A stretch of DNA of 64,000 nt, taken from assembly GCF_902388705.1 (NCBI RefSeq), contig NZ_CABMQJ010000006.1:79475-143474 (forward strand). Direction: 5' to 3'. Shown here one piece after another: positions 25,128-36,109 of the stretch; the first letter of the stretch is position 1, and the number at the start of each line of letters is the position of its first letter. Under the pieces are notes generated by a model. It searched no databases. It saw only the letters and a list, made by a program, of their open reading frames with translations, and was not told where the DNA came from. The position numbers and the translations under genes are program-made. This DNA comes from an uncultured Alistipes sp. Lineage in GTDB: Bacteria; Bacteroidota; Bacteroidia; Bacteroidales; Rikenellaceae.

Positions 25128-26948
25128 TTATTTTTCAAAAAAAGTCCTTATTTTTTTCGCTTTGGCGGCACCGACCAGCGCAATCAGCTCTTCGACCGGA
25201 GCGGCTTTGACCTTGGCTACGGTGCGGAAATGCTGCAGGAGCGTGCGGATCGTCTTGTCGCCGATGCCTTCGATCTGCTCCAGTTCGCTGTGGATAAATG
25301 CCTTGCTGCGTTTCTGGCGGTGGAATGCGATGGCAAAACGGTGCACCTCTTCCTGAATGTGCGCCAGAAAATGGAAAAGGGGCGAAGTGGGACGGATGCC
25401 GACCAAAACGGGCGGGAAGCCGCAGAGCAGTTCGGAGGTGCGGTGACGATCGTTTTTGGCCAGTCCGGCAATCGGTATATCCAGTCCGAGATACTCCAGC
25501 ACCTCGTGAATGACGCCCATCTGCCCTTTTCCGCCGTCGGCAATGATAAGGTCGGGCAGCCCGGCACCCTCCTGTTGCAGACGGCTGTAACGCCGAAAGA
25601 CGACCTCGCGCATCGAAGCGTAATCGTCGGGCCCCTCCACGGTCTTGATGTTGAAATGGCGGTACTCCTTGCGTGCGGGTTTCCCGTCGCGGAACACCAC
25701 GCACGAAGCTACCGGGTGCGCGCCCTGCAGATTGGAGTTGTCGAAACATTCGATATGCCGCGGCTGGCGGTCGAGGCGCAGCTCCTTTTGCAGGGCATTC
25801 ATCAACCGCTCGGTATATCGTTCGGGATTCTTGATTTCGAGGTTCTTGAGCTGCTCGGCGCGGTAGATGCGGGCGCTCTTCTGCGAGAATTCGAGCAGTT
25901 CGAGTTTCTCGCCGCGTTTGGGCACCGTGAACGTCACGCCGTCGAACAGCAGCGTCGTCGAGGGCAGGAACGGCACGACGACCTCTTTGGCCAGCGTCCC
26001 GGCGATATGCTCGACGATATGCTGGATGGCGAGCGTCAGCATGTCGCGCTGGTCGCCTCCCACGCCCGTCTTGAGTTTCACGGTATAAATTCCCACGATC
26101 GATCCGTGACGGATGCGCACGAAGTTGCAGTAGGCCACATCGTCGTCTGGCAAGAGCGAAAAAACGTCCACGTCGACAATCTTCGCACTCACGATTACCG
26201 ACTTGCCCGCGTAGTTGTCCAACGCGTCGAGGCGTTGTTTGTAGCGCTGTGCCAGCTCGAACTTCAATCCGGCGGCGGCATGTGCCATCTCACCCTCGAG
26301 GTAAGTGCGCACGGGACGCAAATCGCCCTTGAGCACCGAAACGACCATGTCGACCAACTGCCCGTACTCTTCCTCGCTCTGCAATCCCACACAGGGGCCC
26401 TTGCAGTTGCCCAGATGATACTGCAGGCAGACGGAGTATTTCCCTTTGGCAATCTGCCCGGGGTCGAGGTTGAGCTTGCAGGTGCGCAGCGGCACCACCT
26501 CGCGGACGAAATCCAGCACGCTGTGCTGCATCATCACCGAACTGTAAGGGCCGAAATACTGCGAGCCGTCGCGCGTCAGCTGGCGCGTCGACTGCACACG
26601 GGGGAAATGCTCGCGGCGCACCACAATCCACGGATAGGTTTTGTCATCCTTGAGCAGGATGTTGTAGCGCGGCTGCAGGGTCTTGATCAGCGAGTTCTCC
26701 AGCAGCAGGGCGTCGGTTTCGCTGTTCACGACGATATGGCGGATATCGGCGATCTGCCGCACCAGCACACGCACCTTGGCACTGTGCTCCTTGCTCTGCA
26801 CGAAATAGGAGGAGACCCGTTTGCGCAGGCTCTTGGCCTTGCCGACATAGATAATCGTACCCGAACGGTCCAAGAACTGGTAGACGCCCGGCGCCAGAGG
26901 CAGCATCGCCACCTGCTCCTTGAGTTTGTTTTTTTCCGTTTCGGCCAT
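25128..26948 (-). CDS. uvrC: Excinuclease ABC subunit C
   Basis: The nuclease of nucleotide excision repair, which makes both incisions around a UvrB-bound lesion. The 606-residue protein has the GIY-YIG domain at the N terminus (GVYQFLDRSGTIIYVGKAKSLRKRVSSYF, in part at residues 20-48), a cysteine group CLQYHLGNCKGPC, a UvrB-binding region near 200-235, and an RNase-H-like endonuclease core with ECFDNSNLQGAHPVAS and DLIIADGGKGQMGV. A helix-hairpin-helix pair closes the protein (IEGIGDKTIRTLLQHF). Length is normal for Bacteroidetes. The tRNA-Leu gene follows on the same strand. Confidence 0.96.
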   Translation of the reverse strand: MAETEKNKLKEQVAMLPLAPGVYQFLDRSGTIIYVGKAKSLRKRVSSYFVQSKEHSAKVRVLVRQIADIRHIVVNSETDALLLENSLIKTLQPRYNILLKDDKTYPWIVVRREHFPRVQSTRQLTRDGSQYFGPYSSVMMQHSVLDFVREVVPLRTCKLNLDPGQIAKGKYSVCLQYHLGNCKGPCVGLQSEEEYGQLVDMVVSVLKGDLRPVRTYLEGEMAHAAAGLKFELAQRYKQRLDALDNYAGKSVIVSAKIVDVDVFSLLPDDDVAYCNFVRIRHGSIVGIYTVKLKTGVGGDQRDMLTLAIQHIVEHIAGTLAKEVVVPFLPSTTLLFDGVTFTVPKRGEKLELLEFSQKSARIYRAEQLKNLEIKNPERYTERLMNALQKELRLDRQPRHIECFDNSNLQGAHPVASCVVFRDGKPARKEYRHFNIKTVEGPDDYASMREVVFRRYSRLQQEGAGLPDLIIADGGKGQMGVIHEVLEYLGLDIPIAGLAKNDRHRTSELLCGFPPVLVGIRPTSPLFHFLAHIQEEVHRFAIAFHRQKRSKAFIHSELEQIEGIGDKTIRTLLQHFRTVAKVKAAPVEELIALVGAAKAKKIRTFFEK

Positions 26949-27071
26949 AACTTATCGCAACGCAAATGTAACAAATATTTCGCAAAACCCGCCGCATCCG
27001 CACCGGAGGCTTGCCGAGGCTGCCGCGGCGGGCTGAATTGACCTGTAAAATCAACGAAAATGTCTGATTTT

Positions 27072-27102
27072 TTGTTTTATTCGTCGTAACGGCATATATT
27101 TG
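27072..27102 (+). promoter_or_regulatory. Promoter of the lipoprotein/DUF5723 pair
   Basis: TATATTTG at 27095-27102 with TTG at 27072-27074 (20-base spacer); the start codon follows 27 bases later. Confidence 0.65.
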
Positions 27103-27129
27103 TGACTTAATGCAAACTAATCCAAGCCT

Positions 27130-28068
27130 ATGAGAAAATTTCTGCTATTGTTCCTTCCAGCCGTATTCGCCATTTCGTGCATTGACAACGCCTACGACCT
27201 GTCGGATATAAACACGGACGACGTCACCATCGGCGACGAAGAGTCCGAATTCCGCCTGCCGCTGGCCACGGTCTACGTCAGCATGAACGAGTTGAACGAG
27301 GGTGGCATCGACATCAAGGCCCTCTTCGACGAGGCTAAAATCTGGCTGCCGACGGCACGTGCAGAAATAGACCTCAAACAACTCCTGCCCGGCTCGGCCT
27401 ATACCGACACGCTGCTCGACGAACTGCTCGACGAGATGGCCGCGAGCGAGGCCAAGCTCACGCAAATCACCGACCTGATCTGGGCCAAATACAGGGAGCC
27501 GTTCCTCGACATTCCCGCACTTTCGCACATCTCCGACAAGGACGAAGCGCTGTTTAAAAAGACATTCAAGGAGTTGTTCCTCAACGAAACAGCTTTGCTC
27601 GAGGCCATTAAAGACCAGATAAAGGCCGAGGTCAAGAACCAGGCGCAGGGCTACCTGACCGAACTGAAGGTCGACGACGTGAAATACGACATCGGCAAAA
27701 TCGACATCGGCAGCGACGTGGTGGACATGCTCGCGGAGAACCTCGACCCCGAAGGCACGGCGAACGCCAAAAACACGCTGCATATCTACGGAGAAATCAC
27801 CAGCGCCCTGCCCATAAGCCTGGAAATAGACCCCTACTTCGCATCTACCGACGTACGGTTCTCGGTCAGGGTCGAACCGGGCAAGACGAACACAATCACC
27901 GGAACGCAGCTTTTCGAAAGCGACCTGCGGCAGATTATCGACGGTACGGACATCGTCATGCCCGTCACGCTGGACAAATATTTCCCCGGAACGGATTTCA
28001 CGCCCGACCAGCAAATCGTAATCAGCCTGCGCCTCATCAAGCGCGGCGGACTGAAACTCAACCTCTAA
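27130..28068 (+). CDS. Putative lipoprotein of unknown function
   Basis: 312 residues with a signal peptide ending AISC-IDNAYDLSD; the acidic sequence after the cysteine suggests surface exposure. The middle is Asp/Glu- and Lys-rich and helical (about 90-190), while the C-terminal third (NTLHIYGEITSALPISLEIDPY to the end) is beta-rich. I recognise no named domain. It is 13 bases from the following outer-membrane beta-barrel-like gene, so the two probably form one envelope unit. Confidence 0.7.
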   Translation: MRKFLLLFLPAVFAISCIDNAYDLSDINTDDVTIGDEESEFRLPLATVYVSMNELNEGGIDIKALFDEAKIWLPTARAEIDLKQLLPGSAYTDTLLDELLDEMAASEAKLTQITDLIWAKYREPFLDIPALSHISDKDEALFKKTFKELFLNETALLEAIKDQIKAEVKNQAQGYLTELKVDDVKYDIGKIDIGSDVVDMLAENLDPEGTANAKNTLHIYGEITSALPISLEIDPYFASTDVRFSVRVEPGKTNTITGTQLFESDLRQIIDGTDIVMPVTLDKYFPGTDFTPDQQIVISLRLIKRGGLKLNL

Positions 28069-28081
28069 CCCTGCAACGCAC

Positions 28082-29461
28082 ATGAAAAAGATAATTTCCA
28101 TCCTCGCTGCACTGTTAGCGGTATACGGCGTCGCGGCGCAAAACCCCACGAACTATTTCATCGAGGGAAACACCCTGCGCAGCCAGCTCAACCCGGCTTT
28201 CGCCCCGCTGCGCGGCTACGTCAACATCCCCGGACTGGGCGGACTGGACATCGGCACGGGCGGCAACCTGGCAATCGACAAGATACTCTATCCCCGCAAC
28301 GGGAAACTCGTCACGCTGCTGGACAGCTCGGTATCGACCGCCAAGGCCCTTTCGGGACTCAAGGCCGACAACCTGCTGGGACTGGACACGCGTGTGAATA
28401 TCATCGGATTCGGCGCTTTCACCCGCAACCACAAGAATTTCTGGTCATTCGACCTCAACGCACGCGTGAGCACCGATGCCACCCTGCCCTACTCGCTTTT
28501 CGAATTCCTCAAACGCGGCACGAGCAGCGACATCAGCGACATCGGCATCACGGCCGACAGCTACCTTGAAGCGGGTTTCAACTACTCGTTTCCGCTGCTC
28601 AACGACAAACTCTATATCGGCGTACGGGCCAAATTCCTCGTCGGAGCGGCCCGGGCCCGGATGTACTTCGACAAATTCAACGTGTCGCACAACGAAGACC
28701 GCTGGCTGATCGAGGCCGCAGGAGGACTCGACATCACGGCAGCAGGGCTCGACATCAAGACCAAGCTCAACGACGCCGGCGAAGAGATTTACAAGATGGA
28801 CGACATCTCGCTCAAACCTACCTCGCCCGCCGGTTACGGCTTTGCCGTCGACCTGGGCGCGACGTACGACATCCTGCCCAACCTGCAGGCGTCGCTGGCG
28901 GTGAACGACCTGGGCTTCATCAGCTGGAGCAAAGGCAAGAACGCCACGGGCTTTTCGTCGAAAGAACTGTCGTTCACAGGCGTCACGGTCACGGAGGACG
29001 GCACGGAGTCGCCCAATTTCGACATCGATGTGCTGGAGTTCTACAAGGGCGAGGCCAGGAGCGTGTCGCGCATGCTGCGCGCGTCGGTCAACGCCGGACT
29101 CGAATACAAGGTATGGCGCCGCAAAATCGGCCTCGGCCTCCTGTACACGGCCCGCGTCTGGGAGTACAAGACCCTGCACAACATCACCGGCTCGGTCAAT
29201 TTCCACCCCATCCACTGGTTCACGGTTACGGGAAGCTACTCGGTGATCGACAACCGCGGAGGAGCCATGGGGCTGGCGCTGAACCTGAATCCCAGCTGGC
29301 TCAACTTCTACATCGCCACGGATGTCGTGACGGTGAAGCACACGCCGCAGTTCATTCCGATCAAGCAAAGCGTGATGAACGTCACACTGGGCATCGGCGT
29401 GCCGCTCGGCAGACGCAGCCACCGTGGCCCGGCTTACTTTTGCTGCAGGAACAGGCGGTAA
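28082..29461 (+). CDS. DUF5723 outer-membrane protein
   Basis: 459 residues with signal peptide MKKIISILAALLAVYGVAAQ. The mature protein has the NPAFAPLRGYVNIPGLGGL motif near its start and alternating beta strands through to GVPLGRR, consistent with a FadL/PorV-like barrel. The layout agrees with the DUF5723 family, common in Bacteroidetes and of unknown substrate. It is paired with the lipoprotein gene upstream, and a strong terminator follows. Confidence 0.75.
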   Translation: MKKIISILAALLAVYGVAAQNPTNYFIEGNTLRSQLNPAFAPLRGYVNIPGLGGLDIGTGGNLAIDKILYPRNGKLVTLLDSSVSTAKALSGLKADNLLGLDTRVNIIGFGAFTRNHKNFWSFDLNARVSTDATLPYSLFEFLKRGTSSDISDIGITADSYLEAGFNYSFPLLNDKLYIGVRAKFLVGAARARMYFDKFNVSHNEDRWLIEAAGGLDITAAGLDIKTKLNDAGEEIYKMDDISLKPTSPAGYGFAVDLGATYDILPNLQASLAVNDLGFISWSKGKNATGFSSKELSFTGVTVTEDGTESPNFDIDVLEFYKGEARSVSRMLRASVNAGLEYKVWRRKIGLGLLYTARVWEYKTLHNITGSVNFHPIHWFTVTGSYSVIDNRGGAMGLALNLNPSWLNFYIATDVVTVKHTPQFIPIKQSVMNVTLGIGVPLGRRSHRGPAYFCCRNRR

Positions 29462-29482
29462 TGAAACACACTGCCTCACACG

Positions 29483-29515
29483 AAAATCCCCGGCTGTTTC
29501 CAGCCGGGGATTTTT
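29483..29515 (+). terminator. Intrinsic terminator after the DUF5723 gene
   Basis: AAAATCCCCGGCTG and CAGCCGGGGATTTTT form a perfect stem around TTTC. Confidence 0.9.
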
Positions 29516-29651
29516 CGCGCCAGGGCTCCGGAAAATCCGGCAAAACGGGCATACAGCCGCCCTTCATGCGAAAAAAAGACAGCCCACCGTTACAAATACG
29601 CAGGGCTTTTCAGTATTTTAGGCGCACGAATGGCATATTCAGACAATGGCG

Positions 29652-29681
29652 TTGGTTTTTCGGAAACTTTATCTATCTTTG
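29652..29681 (+). promoter_or_regulatory. Orphan promoter of a candidate small RNA
   Basis: TATCTTTG at 29674-29681 with TTG at 29652-29654 (19-base spacer), a consensus-quality promoter. The only annotated gene nearby on this side runs in the opposite direction. Confidence 0.65.
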
Positions 29682-29685
29682 TCGT

Positions 29686-29841
29686 GTAGAGATTTCCGGA
29701 AAGCATTATCCGGGGATACAGGTATTTCCCAACCCGAATCTCCCTTGCGTCTAAAATATTGCGGCGGCCCCTCAAATCTGTGTGAAGTTGCGTCACTACT
29801 TTTGAATTCTTCAAAAAAAACGGGCCGTCGCAATCTTTTTT
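29686..29841 (+). ncRNA. Candidate structured small RNA (about 156 nt), class unknown
   Basis: A promoter lies just upstream, and the segment ends in a 13-bp terminator: ATTGCGGCGGCCC (29758-29770) pairs with GGGCCGTCGCAAT (29822-29834, one G-U), followed by CTTTTTT. The first half folds as GAGATT/AATCTC closing CCGG and GGGGATA/TATTTCCC stems. The loop of the terminator stem contains CAAA/TTTG and GTGA/TCAC stems. No convincing protein is encoded. The size resembles 6S RNA, but I cannot assign it to a class. The opposite-strand patatin gene ends at 29894. Confidence 0.6.
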
Positions 29842-29893
29842 CCTTCCGGCAAAAATCATACCACAGCCCCTTCTTATTCCGGATAAAACAGGC

Positions 29894-30688
29894 CTATCCC
29901 GCCTCGACGGCCAGGCTCTGCTCCAAGGCGGCGCGCGCCGCCATCCGCCCTGCTTCGACAATCTCCCCGGAGCGGTAAAATTCGAAAATCCCGAAACTGT
30001 CCGCCGGAAGTTCGATCAGCAGGTCGGGCTTGTAGAGTTTGCACATCAGGCGTGCGATATGCTGCTGCATAATCTCCGACGAAGCGGTGAGCACCTTGTA
30101 ATAGTTCAGGGACTTTTTCGTCGTTCCGTCGGCTGCGAACGGGGCGCTTACGTCCACGGCAATCAGCACGTCGCCCGGCTCGCGCCGCACACGGTTGAGC
30201 GGCAGCGGATTGACCGTACCGCCGTCGACCAGCACCATGTCGTCCTTGCGGACGGGCTGGAACACCGAGGGAATGGAGATCGAAGCCCGGATGGCATCGT
30301 ACAGCCCCCCGCTATCGAGCACCACTTCGCGCCCCGTCAGCAAATCGGCCGCAACGGCCGCAAACGGGGTCGGCATCTGCTCGATATTCACGTCGGGCAC
30401 CAACTCTTTCATCGCCTGTATCACCCGGTTGCCCTTGACGAGGCCCTCGGTGCTCAACGCAAAATCGACCAGGCTGAATACCTTATATTTATCCAGCGCG
30501 CACATCCACTCCTTGAACGGTTCGAGGTGCCCCGAGGCGTACATGCCCCCGACCAGTGCCCCCATCGAGGTCCCTGCCACCGCATGCACCTCGAATCCCT
30601 GACTTTCCAACTCCTCGATGGCCCCGATATGGGCCACACCGCGCGCTCCGCCGCCGGCAAGTACCAGTGCCGCTCTCCTTTTGCTCAT
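29894..30688 (-). CDS. Patatin-like phospholipase / serine acyl hydrolase
   Basis: 264 residues with the patatin oxyanion signature GGGARGVAHIGAIEELE at about 12-28, the nucleophile serine in GTSMG at about 40-44, and the catalytic aspartate in VDGGTVNPLP at about 150-159. There is no signal peptide, so it probably acts in the cytoplasm on lipid acyl esters, as RssA/YchK-type proteins do. Its start overlaps the stop of the DUF169 gene by four bases (ATGA), so it is the last gene of a three-gene folate-ligase/DUF169/patatin operon. Confidence 0.88.
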   Translation of the reverse strand: MSKRRAALVLAGGGARGVAHIGAIEELESQGFEVHAVAGTSMGALVGGMYASGHLEPFKEWMCALDKYKVFSLVDFALSTEGLVKGNRVIQAMKELVPDVNIEQMPTPFAAVAADLLTGREVVLDSGGLYDAIRASISIPSVFQPVRKDDMVLVDGGTVNPLPLNRVRREPGDVLIAVDVSAPFAADGTTKKSLNYYKVLTASSEIMQQHIARLMCKLYKPDLLIELPADSFGIFEFYRSGEIVEAGRMAARAALEQSLAVEAG

Positions 30689-31404
30689 AAACTGATTTTA
30701 TTAATACGGTCCCGAACTTTTTTCCATGCATGGGTATCGAACAGACAACTTGCATGCATCGTGCCGCACATCTCACGGAAACGCGACATCGGAACGACAA
30801 AACTCAATACGCCCGCCTCCACCCACGGACGTACCGACGGATCGAACAGTCCGAGGAAGCATCTCCGGCCGCCGTTGCGGTTCTCCTGCACGGCCTGCGC
30901 CACGACCGAACTGCACCCCGAGCCGAAAGGCGACGCCACGGCGTCCGGCGCATTGTTGTCGAACGCAGCCCATGAAGCCAGCCCCGCAAGCACGTCGGGC
31001 GTCGCGAAAAAAAGCACCCCTTCCGCGCCGTCGAACGTCCCGGCCGTATCCGCGCGTACGAACTCGAGCCACGCTTTCGGCGCAGGATGCAGGTCGAGCG
31101 AAGCGATGAACTCCATAACCATCTCGGGCGTGCGCTTATAACACTCCTTGAGCGACACGAACTGCGGCACAAACTCCGGCATGGGGCTGAACCCCGTATA
31201 GAACTTTCCGCCCCCGCAACCGATATTCCCGGCGTTCAGGCTCACGGGCATACCCCGGCGGGCTTCCGCAAGGGCCTTGAAAAAACATCCTCCGACCTTT
31301 TCGACCGGACGCAGCGGCTCGCCGGTATAGCGGAACAGCAGCGGCAATTCCGGCATTTCGCCGAAAGCCTCCCTGTAAGCGTCGATAAATTCCTTCACAT
31401 CCAT
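30685..31404 (-). CDS. DUF169 family protein
   Basis: 239 residues, soluble. Family features are seen: a conserved KVGGCFFKALAEARRG stretch, a CGGGKFYTGF loop, a VSLKECYK helix and an SGCSSVVAQAVQE motif at about 162-174. DUF169 proteins have no established activity; conserved cysteines suggest a metal or redox cofactor. It sits between 5-formyl-THF cyclo-ligase (7 bases) and patatin (4-base overlap) in one operon. Confidence 0.78.
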   Translation of the reverse strand: MDVKEFIDAYREAFGEMPELPLLFRYTGEPLRPVEKVGGCFFKALAEARRGMPVSLNAGNIGCGGGKFYTGFSPMPEFVPQFVSLKECYKRTPEMVMEFIASLDLHPAPKAWLEFVRADTAGTFDGAEGVLFFATPDVLAGLASWAAFDNNAPDAVASPFGSGCSSVVAQAVQENRNGGRRCFLGLFDPSVRPWVEAGVLSFVVPMSRFREMCGTMHASCLFDTHAWKKVRDRINKISL

Positions 31405-31411
31405 ATCTCAC

Positions 31412-31969
31412 TCATTCGTTGGTAATCACATAATCCATAAAGACGTCGTGCGGCTCCACGGGCAACTCCCCGACCAGTTGGTGGGCATAGCAGACCCCGA
31501 TCTTCACGGCCCGGAATCCGGGCTGCGAAAGGTATCTGTCGTAGTACCCACGGCCCCGCCCCATCCGGGCCCCGGCGCGCGTAAACGCCGTACCGGGAAC
31601 GACCACGAGGTCAATCTCCGTCGGGTCGCAGGCCGCAGCAGCGCTACCCGGCTCGGCAATCCCGAAAGCCCCTGCGCCGAGTGCGGCCGGATCGTAGTCG
31701 CAGAACCGCATCGTATCGCCCTCGACACGCGGTAAGACGATCCGTTTCACGGCGCTCCACCGCACCAGCGCGGCATCGGTCGCGGGTTCGTCGGGCAGGG
31801 CGCAGAAAAGCGCCACGCACCGGGCATCCGCAAAGGACGCCAGCCCGCCGACACGGCCGAAGATGCGTTCCGACGCCGCGGCACGCTCTCCGGGAGCCAG
31901 CGAAAGGCTGCGTTTTTTCATCTCCGCGCGCAGTTCTTTTTTCGTCCTAAAATCCATCCGTTCAGGCAT
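31412..31969 (-). CDS. 5-formyltetrahydrofolate cyclo-ligase
   Basis: This enzyme converts 5-formyl-THF to 5,10-methenyl-THF with ATP. The 185-residue protein (start at 31969; a second ATG lies at 31957) has the N-terminal KKELRAEMKKRSLSL helix, a KRIVLPRVEGDTMRFCDYDP substrate segment, and the family motif RMGRGRGYYDRYL near residue 140. Length is normal. It is the first gene of the operon with DUF169 and patatin genes, divergent from fumarate reductase. Confidence 0.92.
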   Translation of the reverse strand: MPERMDFRTKKELRAEMKKRSLSLAPGERAAASERIFGRVGGLASFADARCVALFCALPDEPATDAALVRWSAVKRIVLPRVEGDTMRFCDYDPAALGAGAFGIAEPGSAAAACDPTEIDLVVVPGTAFTRAGARMGRGRGYYDRYLSQPGFRAVKIGVCYAHQLVGELPVEPHDVFMDYVITNE

Positions 31970-31989
31970 AAAATTCCCGGCTGTTTTTA

Positions 31990-32019
31990 TTGTTATTCTG
32001 CAAACAATGGCTATCTTTG
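31990..32019 (+). promoter_or_regulatory. Promoter of the frdCAB operon
   Basis: TATCTTTG at 32012-32019 with TTG at 31990-31992 and a 19-base spacer; the frdC start is at 32068. Confidence 0.72.
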
Positions 32020-32067
32020 CGTCCGGGAACACAAATCACTAACAAATATAAACAAATTTAAATCATT

Positions 32068-32772
32068 ATGAGCTGTTTTTTATCTAATTCCTCGCTCGGC
32101 AAGAAGTTAATAATGAGCGTGACGGGGTGCTTCCTCGTGCTCTTTATCCTCTTCCACATGTCCATGAACATCACGGCGATCATCTCGCCCGAGGCGTACA
32201 ACATGATCTGCGAGTTCCTGGGCGCCAACTGGTATGCGCTGGCCGGCACCGCCGTACTGGCGGCAGGTGTCATCGTACACTTCATCTACGCCGTGATTCT
32301 CACGCTCGAAAACCGCAAGGCCCGCGGCTCGCAGCGCTACGCCGTAACGGTCGTGGAGCCGGGCGTCAAATGGGCTTCGAAGAACATGCTCGTGCTGGGC
32401 TTCATCATCCTGGGCGGCATGGTGCTCCACCTCTTCAACTTCTGGGCTAAAATGCAGCTCGTGGAGATCATGGGCGGACACGTCAACTCGCTGGGCTTCG
32501 GCCCCGCCGACGGCGCTTCGCTGATCGCCTACACGTTCTCGCAGTGGTACTACGTGGTAATCTACCTCGTATGGTTCTTCGCCCTCTGGTTCCACCTCAC
32601 GCACGGCGTATGGTCGATGTTCCAGACCGTAGGCTGGGCCAACGACACGTGGTATCCCCGCCTGAAATGCATCGCCAACATCGTAGCGACCCTCATCTTC
32701 CTCGGCTTCGCTGCCGTCGTGGTAGTTTACTTCATCCAGAGCATTTGCCCCTGCTGCGCAGGAGCCTGCTAA
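32068..32772 (+). CDS. frdC: Fumarate reductase/succinate dehydrogenase cytochrome b subunit
   Basis: A 234-residue integral membrane protein with five hydrophobic helices. It anchors the complex and passes electrons from menaquinol through heme b. Histidines placed for heme ligation are seen in helices (LFHMSMN, VIVHFIYAV, MVLHLFNFW, WFHLTHGVW). Length and five-span layout match the b558 family of Bacteroidetes. It is the first gene of the C-A-B operon, typical of these anaerobes, where fumarate reduction makes succinate. Confidence 0.93.
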   Translation: MSCFLSNSSLGKKLIMSVTGCFLVLFILFHMSMNITAIISPEAYNMICEFLGANWYALAGTAVLAAGVIVHFIYAVILTLENRKARGSQRYAVTVVEPGVKWASKNMLVLGFIILGGMVLHLFNFWAKMQLVEIMGGHVNSLGFGPADGASLIAYTFSQWYYVVIYLVWFFALWFHLTHGVWSMFQTVGWANDTWYPRLKCIANIVATLIFLGFAAVVVVYFIQSICPCCAGAC

Positions 32773-32874
32773 ATTCCGGTCGCAGGACATTTTCGCCCGC
32801 GCAGGCACACGGCCCGTCCGTATTGCAGGCGCAGAAAATGAAGATTAAAATTCAACAATAAACACACAACAGAT

Positions 32875-34821
<1,947 letters not shown>

Positions 34822-34858
34822 TTTTGACGTTGTATCACTTTAATAACAATTTGGAATT

Positions 34859-35602
34859 ATGAATTTTACATTAAAGATATGGCGTCAAAAGGACGCCAAA
34901 GCAAAGGGTGGTTTCGAAACGTACAAAGTCGAAAACATCTCGGCCGACACCTCGTTCCTCGAGATGCTCGACATCCTGAACAATGACCTCATCCACCAGG
35001 GCAAAGAGCCCGTGGCATTCGACCACGACTGCCGCGAGGGTATCTGCGGCATGTGCTCGCTGCACATCGACGGCCATGCGCACGGCCCCGGCCAGGCGGC
35101 CACGACCTGCCAGATTTACATGCGCAAGTTCAAGGACGGCGCGACAATCACCATCGAACCGTGGCGTTCGGCGGCTTTCCCCGTCATCAAGGACCTCGTG
35201 GTGAACCGCTCGGCTTACGACCAGATTCTTCAGGCCGGCGGCTTCATCTCGGTACGCACGAACTCGGTGCCCGACGCCAATGCGATTCCTATCGCGCAGG
35301 CCGACGCCGAAGAGTCGATGGACGCTGCCGCCTGCATCGGCTGCGGGGCCTGTGCCGCAACCTGCAAGAACGGCTCGGCCATGCTGTTCGTCGCAGCGCG
35401 CGTATCGTCGCTCGCCAAGCTGCCGCAGGGCCGCGTGGAGGGTGCGCGCCGTGCCAAGGCAATGGTAGCCAAGATGGACGAACTGGGCTTCGGCAACTGC
35501 ACCAACACGGGTGCCTGCCAGGCGGAGTGTCCCAAGTCGGTTTCCATCGCGCATATCGCACGCCTGAACCGCGAGTTCCTCGCGGCGAAGTTCGAGGACT
35601 AA
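34859..35602 (+). CDS. frdB: Fumarate reductase/succinate dehydrogenase iron-sulfur subunit
   Basis: 247 residues. It relays electrons between heme b and FAD through three clusters: [2Fe-2S] ligated by DCREGICGMCSLHID...TTC (about 57-84), [4Fe-4S] in CIGCGACAATCKNG (about 157-170), and [3Fe-4S] in CTNTGACQAECPKS (about 214-227). All expected cysteines are present. It is the last gene of frdCAB. Confidence 0.95.
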   Translation: MNFTLKIWRQKDAKAKGGFETYKVENISADTSFLEMLDILNNDLIHQGKEPVAFDHDCREGICGMCSLHIDGHAHGPGQAATTCQIYMRKFKDGATITIEPWRSAAFPVIKDLVVNRSAYDQILQAGGFISVRTNSVPDANAIPIAQADAEESMDAAACIGCGACAATCKNGSAMLFVAARVSSLAKLPQGRVEGARRAKAMVAKMDELGFGNCTNTGACQAECPKSVSIAHIARLNREFLAAKFED

Positions 35603-35704
35603 AAGCCAAGGCGCTCCCGGGATTTTCCGGCGGGCGGAAAGCGGACGGCACACACACCCGCCGCCGCGGAAACATACGAAGCGGGAAACCGCAGTAAATG
35701 CAGC

Positions 35705-35752
35705 ATTCGGAAAAGGTTGCGCGGACAAATGTCCCGGCAGCTTTTTCCGAAT
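35705..35752 (+). terminator. Long hairpin, likely terminator of frdCAB
   Basis: ATTCGGAAAAGGTTGC pairs with GCAGCTTTTTCCGAAT (with G-U pairs); GGAC/GTCC extends it around AAAT. The A and T tracts in the stem give bidirectional terminator character. The surrounding 288 bases (35603-35890) hold no other gene. Confidence 0.6.
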
Positions 35753-35890
35753 CTGTTTTCAGCGGAGCCGTCCGCTCCCAAACAAGGCTCCGGACAACCG
35801 AAACCGGGAGAGCCGACGCTACGGCAGCAGGCATTTCCCTGCAACGGTACTGTTCTTGCGATGCAGCAATAAACCAAAAACTTTCAGGCC

Positions 35891-36109
35891 ATGGGCAAAA
35901 TAGAATTCCCGACCGACCGTCGGGTCATCTCCACGCAGAACAACGGATTCGCCGGCAACGAACGGGACGAAACCCTAATCGACGAAAATTTACTGGAAAC
36001 GGAGATTCCGCTGGACGACAGCATCCCCGACGTGGTACATGAAACCGAAGAGGCCGCGAGGCCCGTCTACGACGAGGAGGGCTACCGCAACGATCCGGGC
36101 GGGGAATAA
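35891..36109 (+). CDS. Small acidic hypothetical protein
   Basis: 72 residues, strongly acidic (ENLLETEIPLDDSIPDVVHE), with no signal, membrane segment or recognised motif. It stands alone between frdB and an empty region and has no clear promoter. Codon usage looks like that of its neighbours, which favours a real gene, but short length keeps this uncertain. Confidence 0.45.
   Translation: MGKIEFPTDRRVISTQNNGFAGNERDETLIDENLLETEIPLDDSIPDVVHETEEAARPVYDEEGYRNDPGGE

Noticed and set aside
25230..27041. Antisense frame of about 600 codons opposite uvrC
   Set aside because: uvrC is complete on the other strand with all domains.
29646..29978. Possible 110-residue protein on the plus strand
   Set aside because: Its start overlaps a promoter, it crosses a strong terminator hairpin and has no protein-like features; a small RNA explains the region better.
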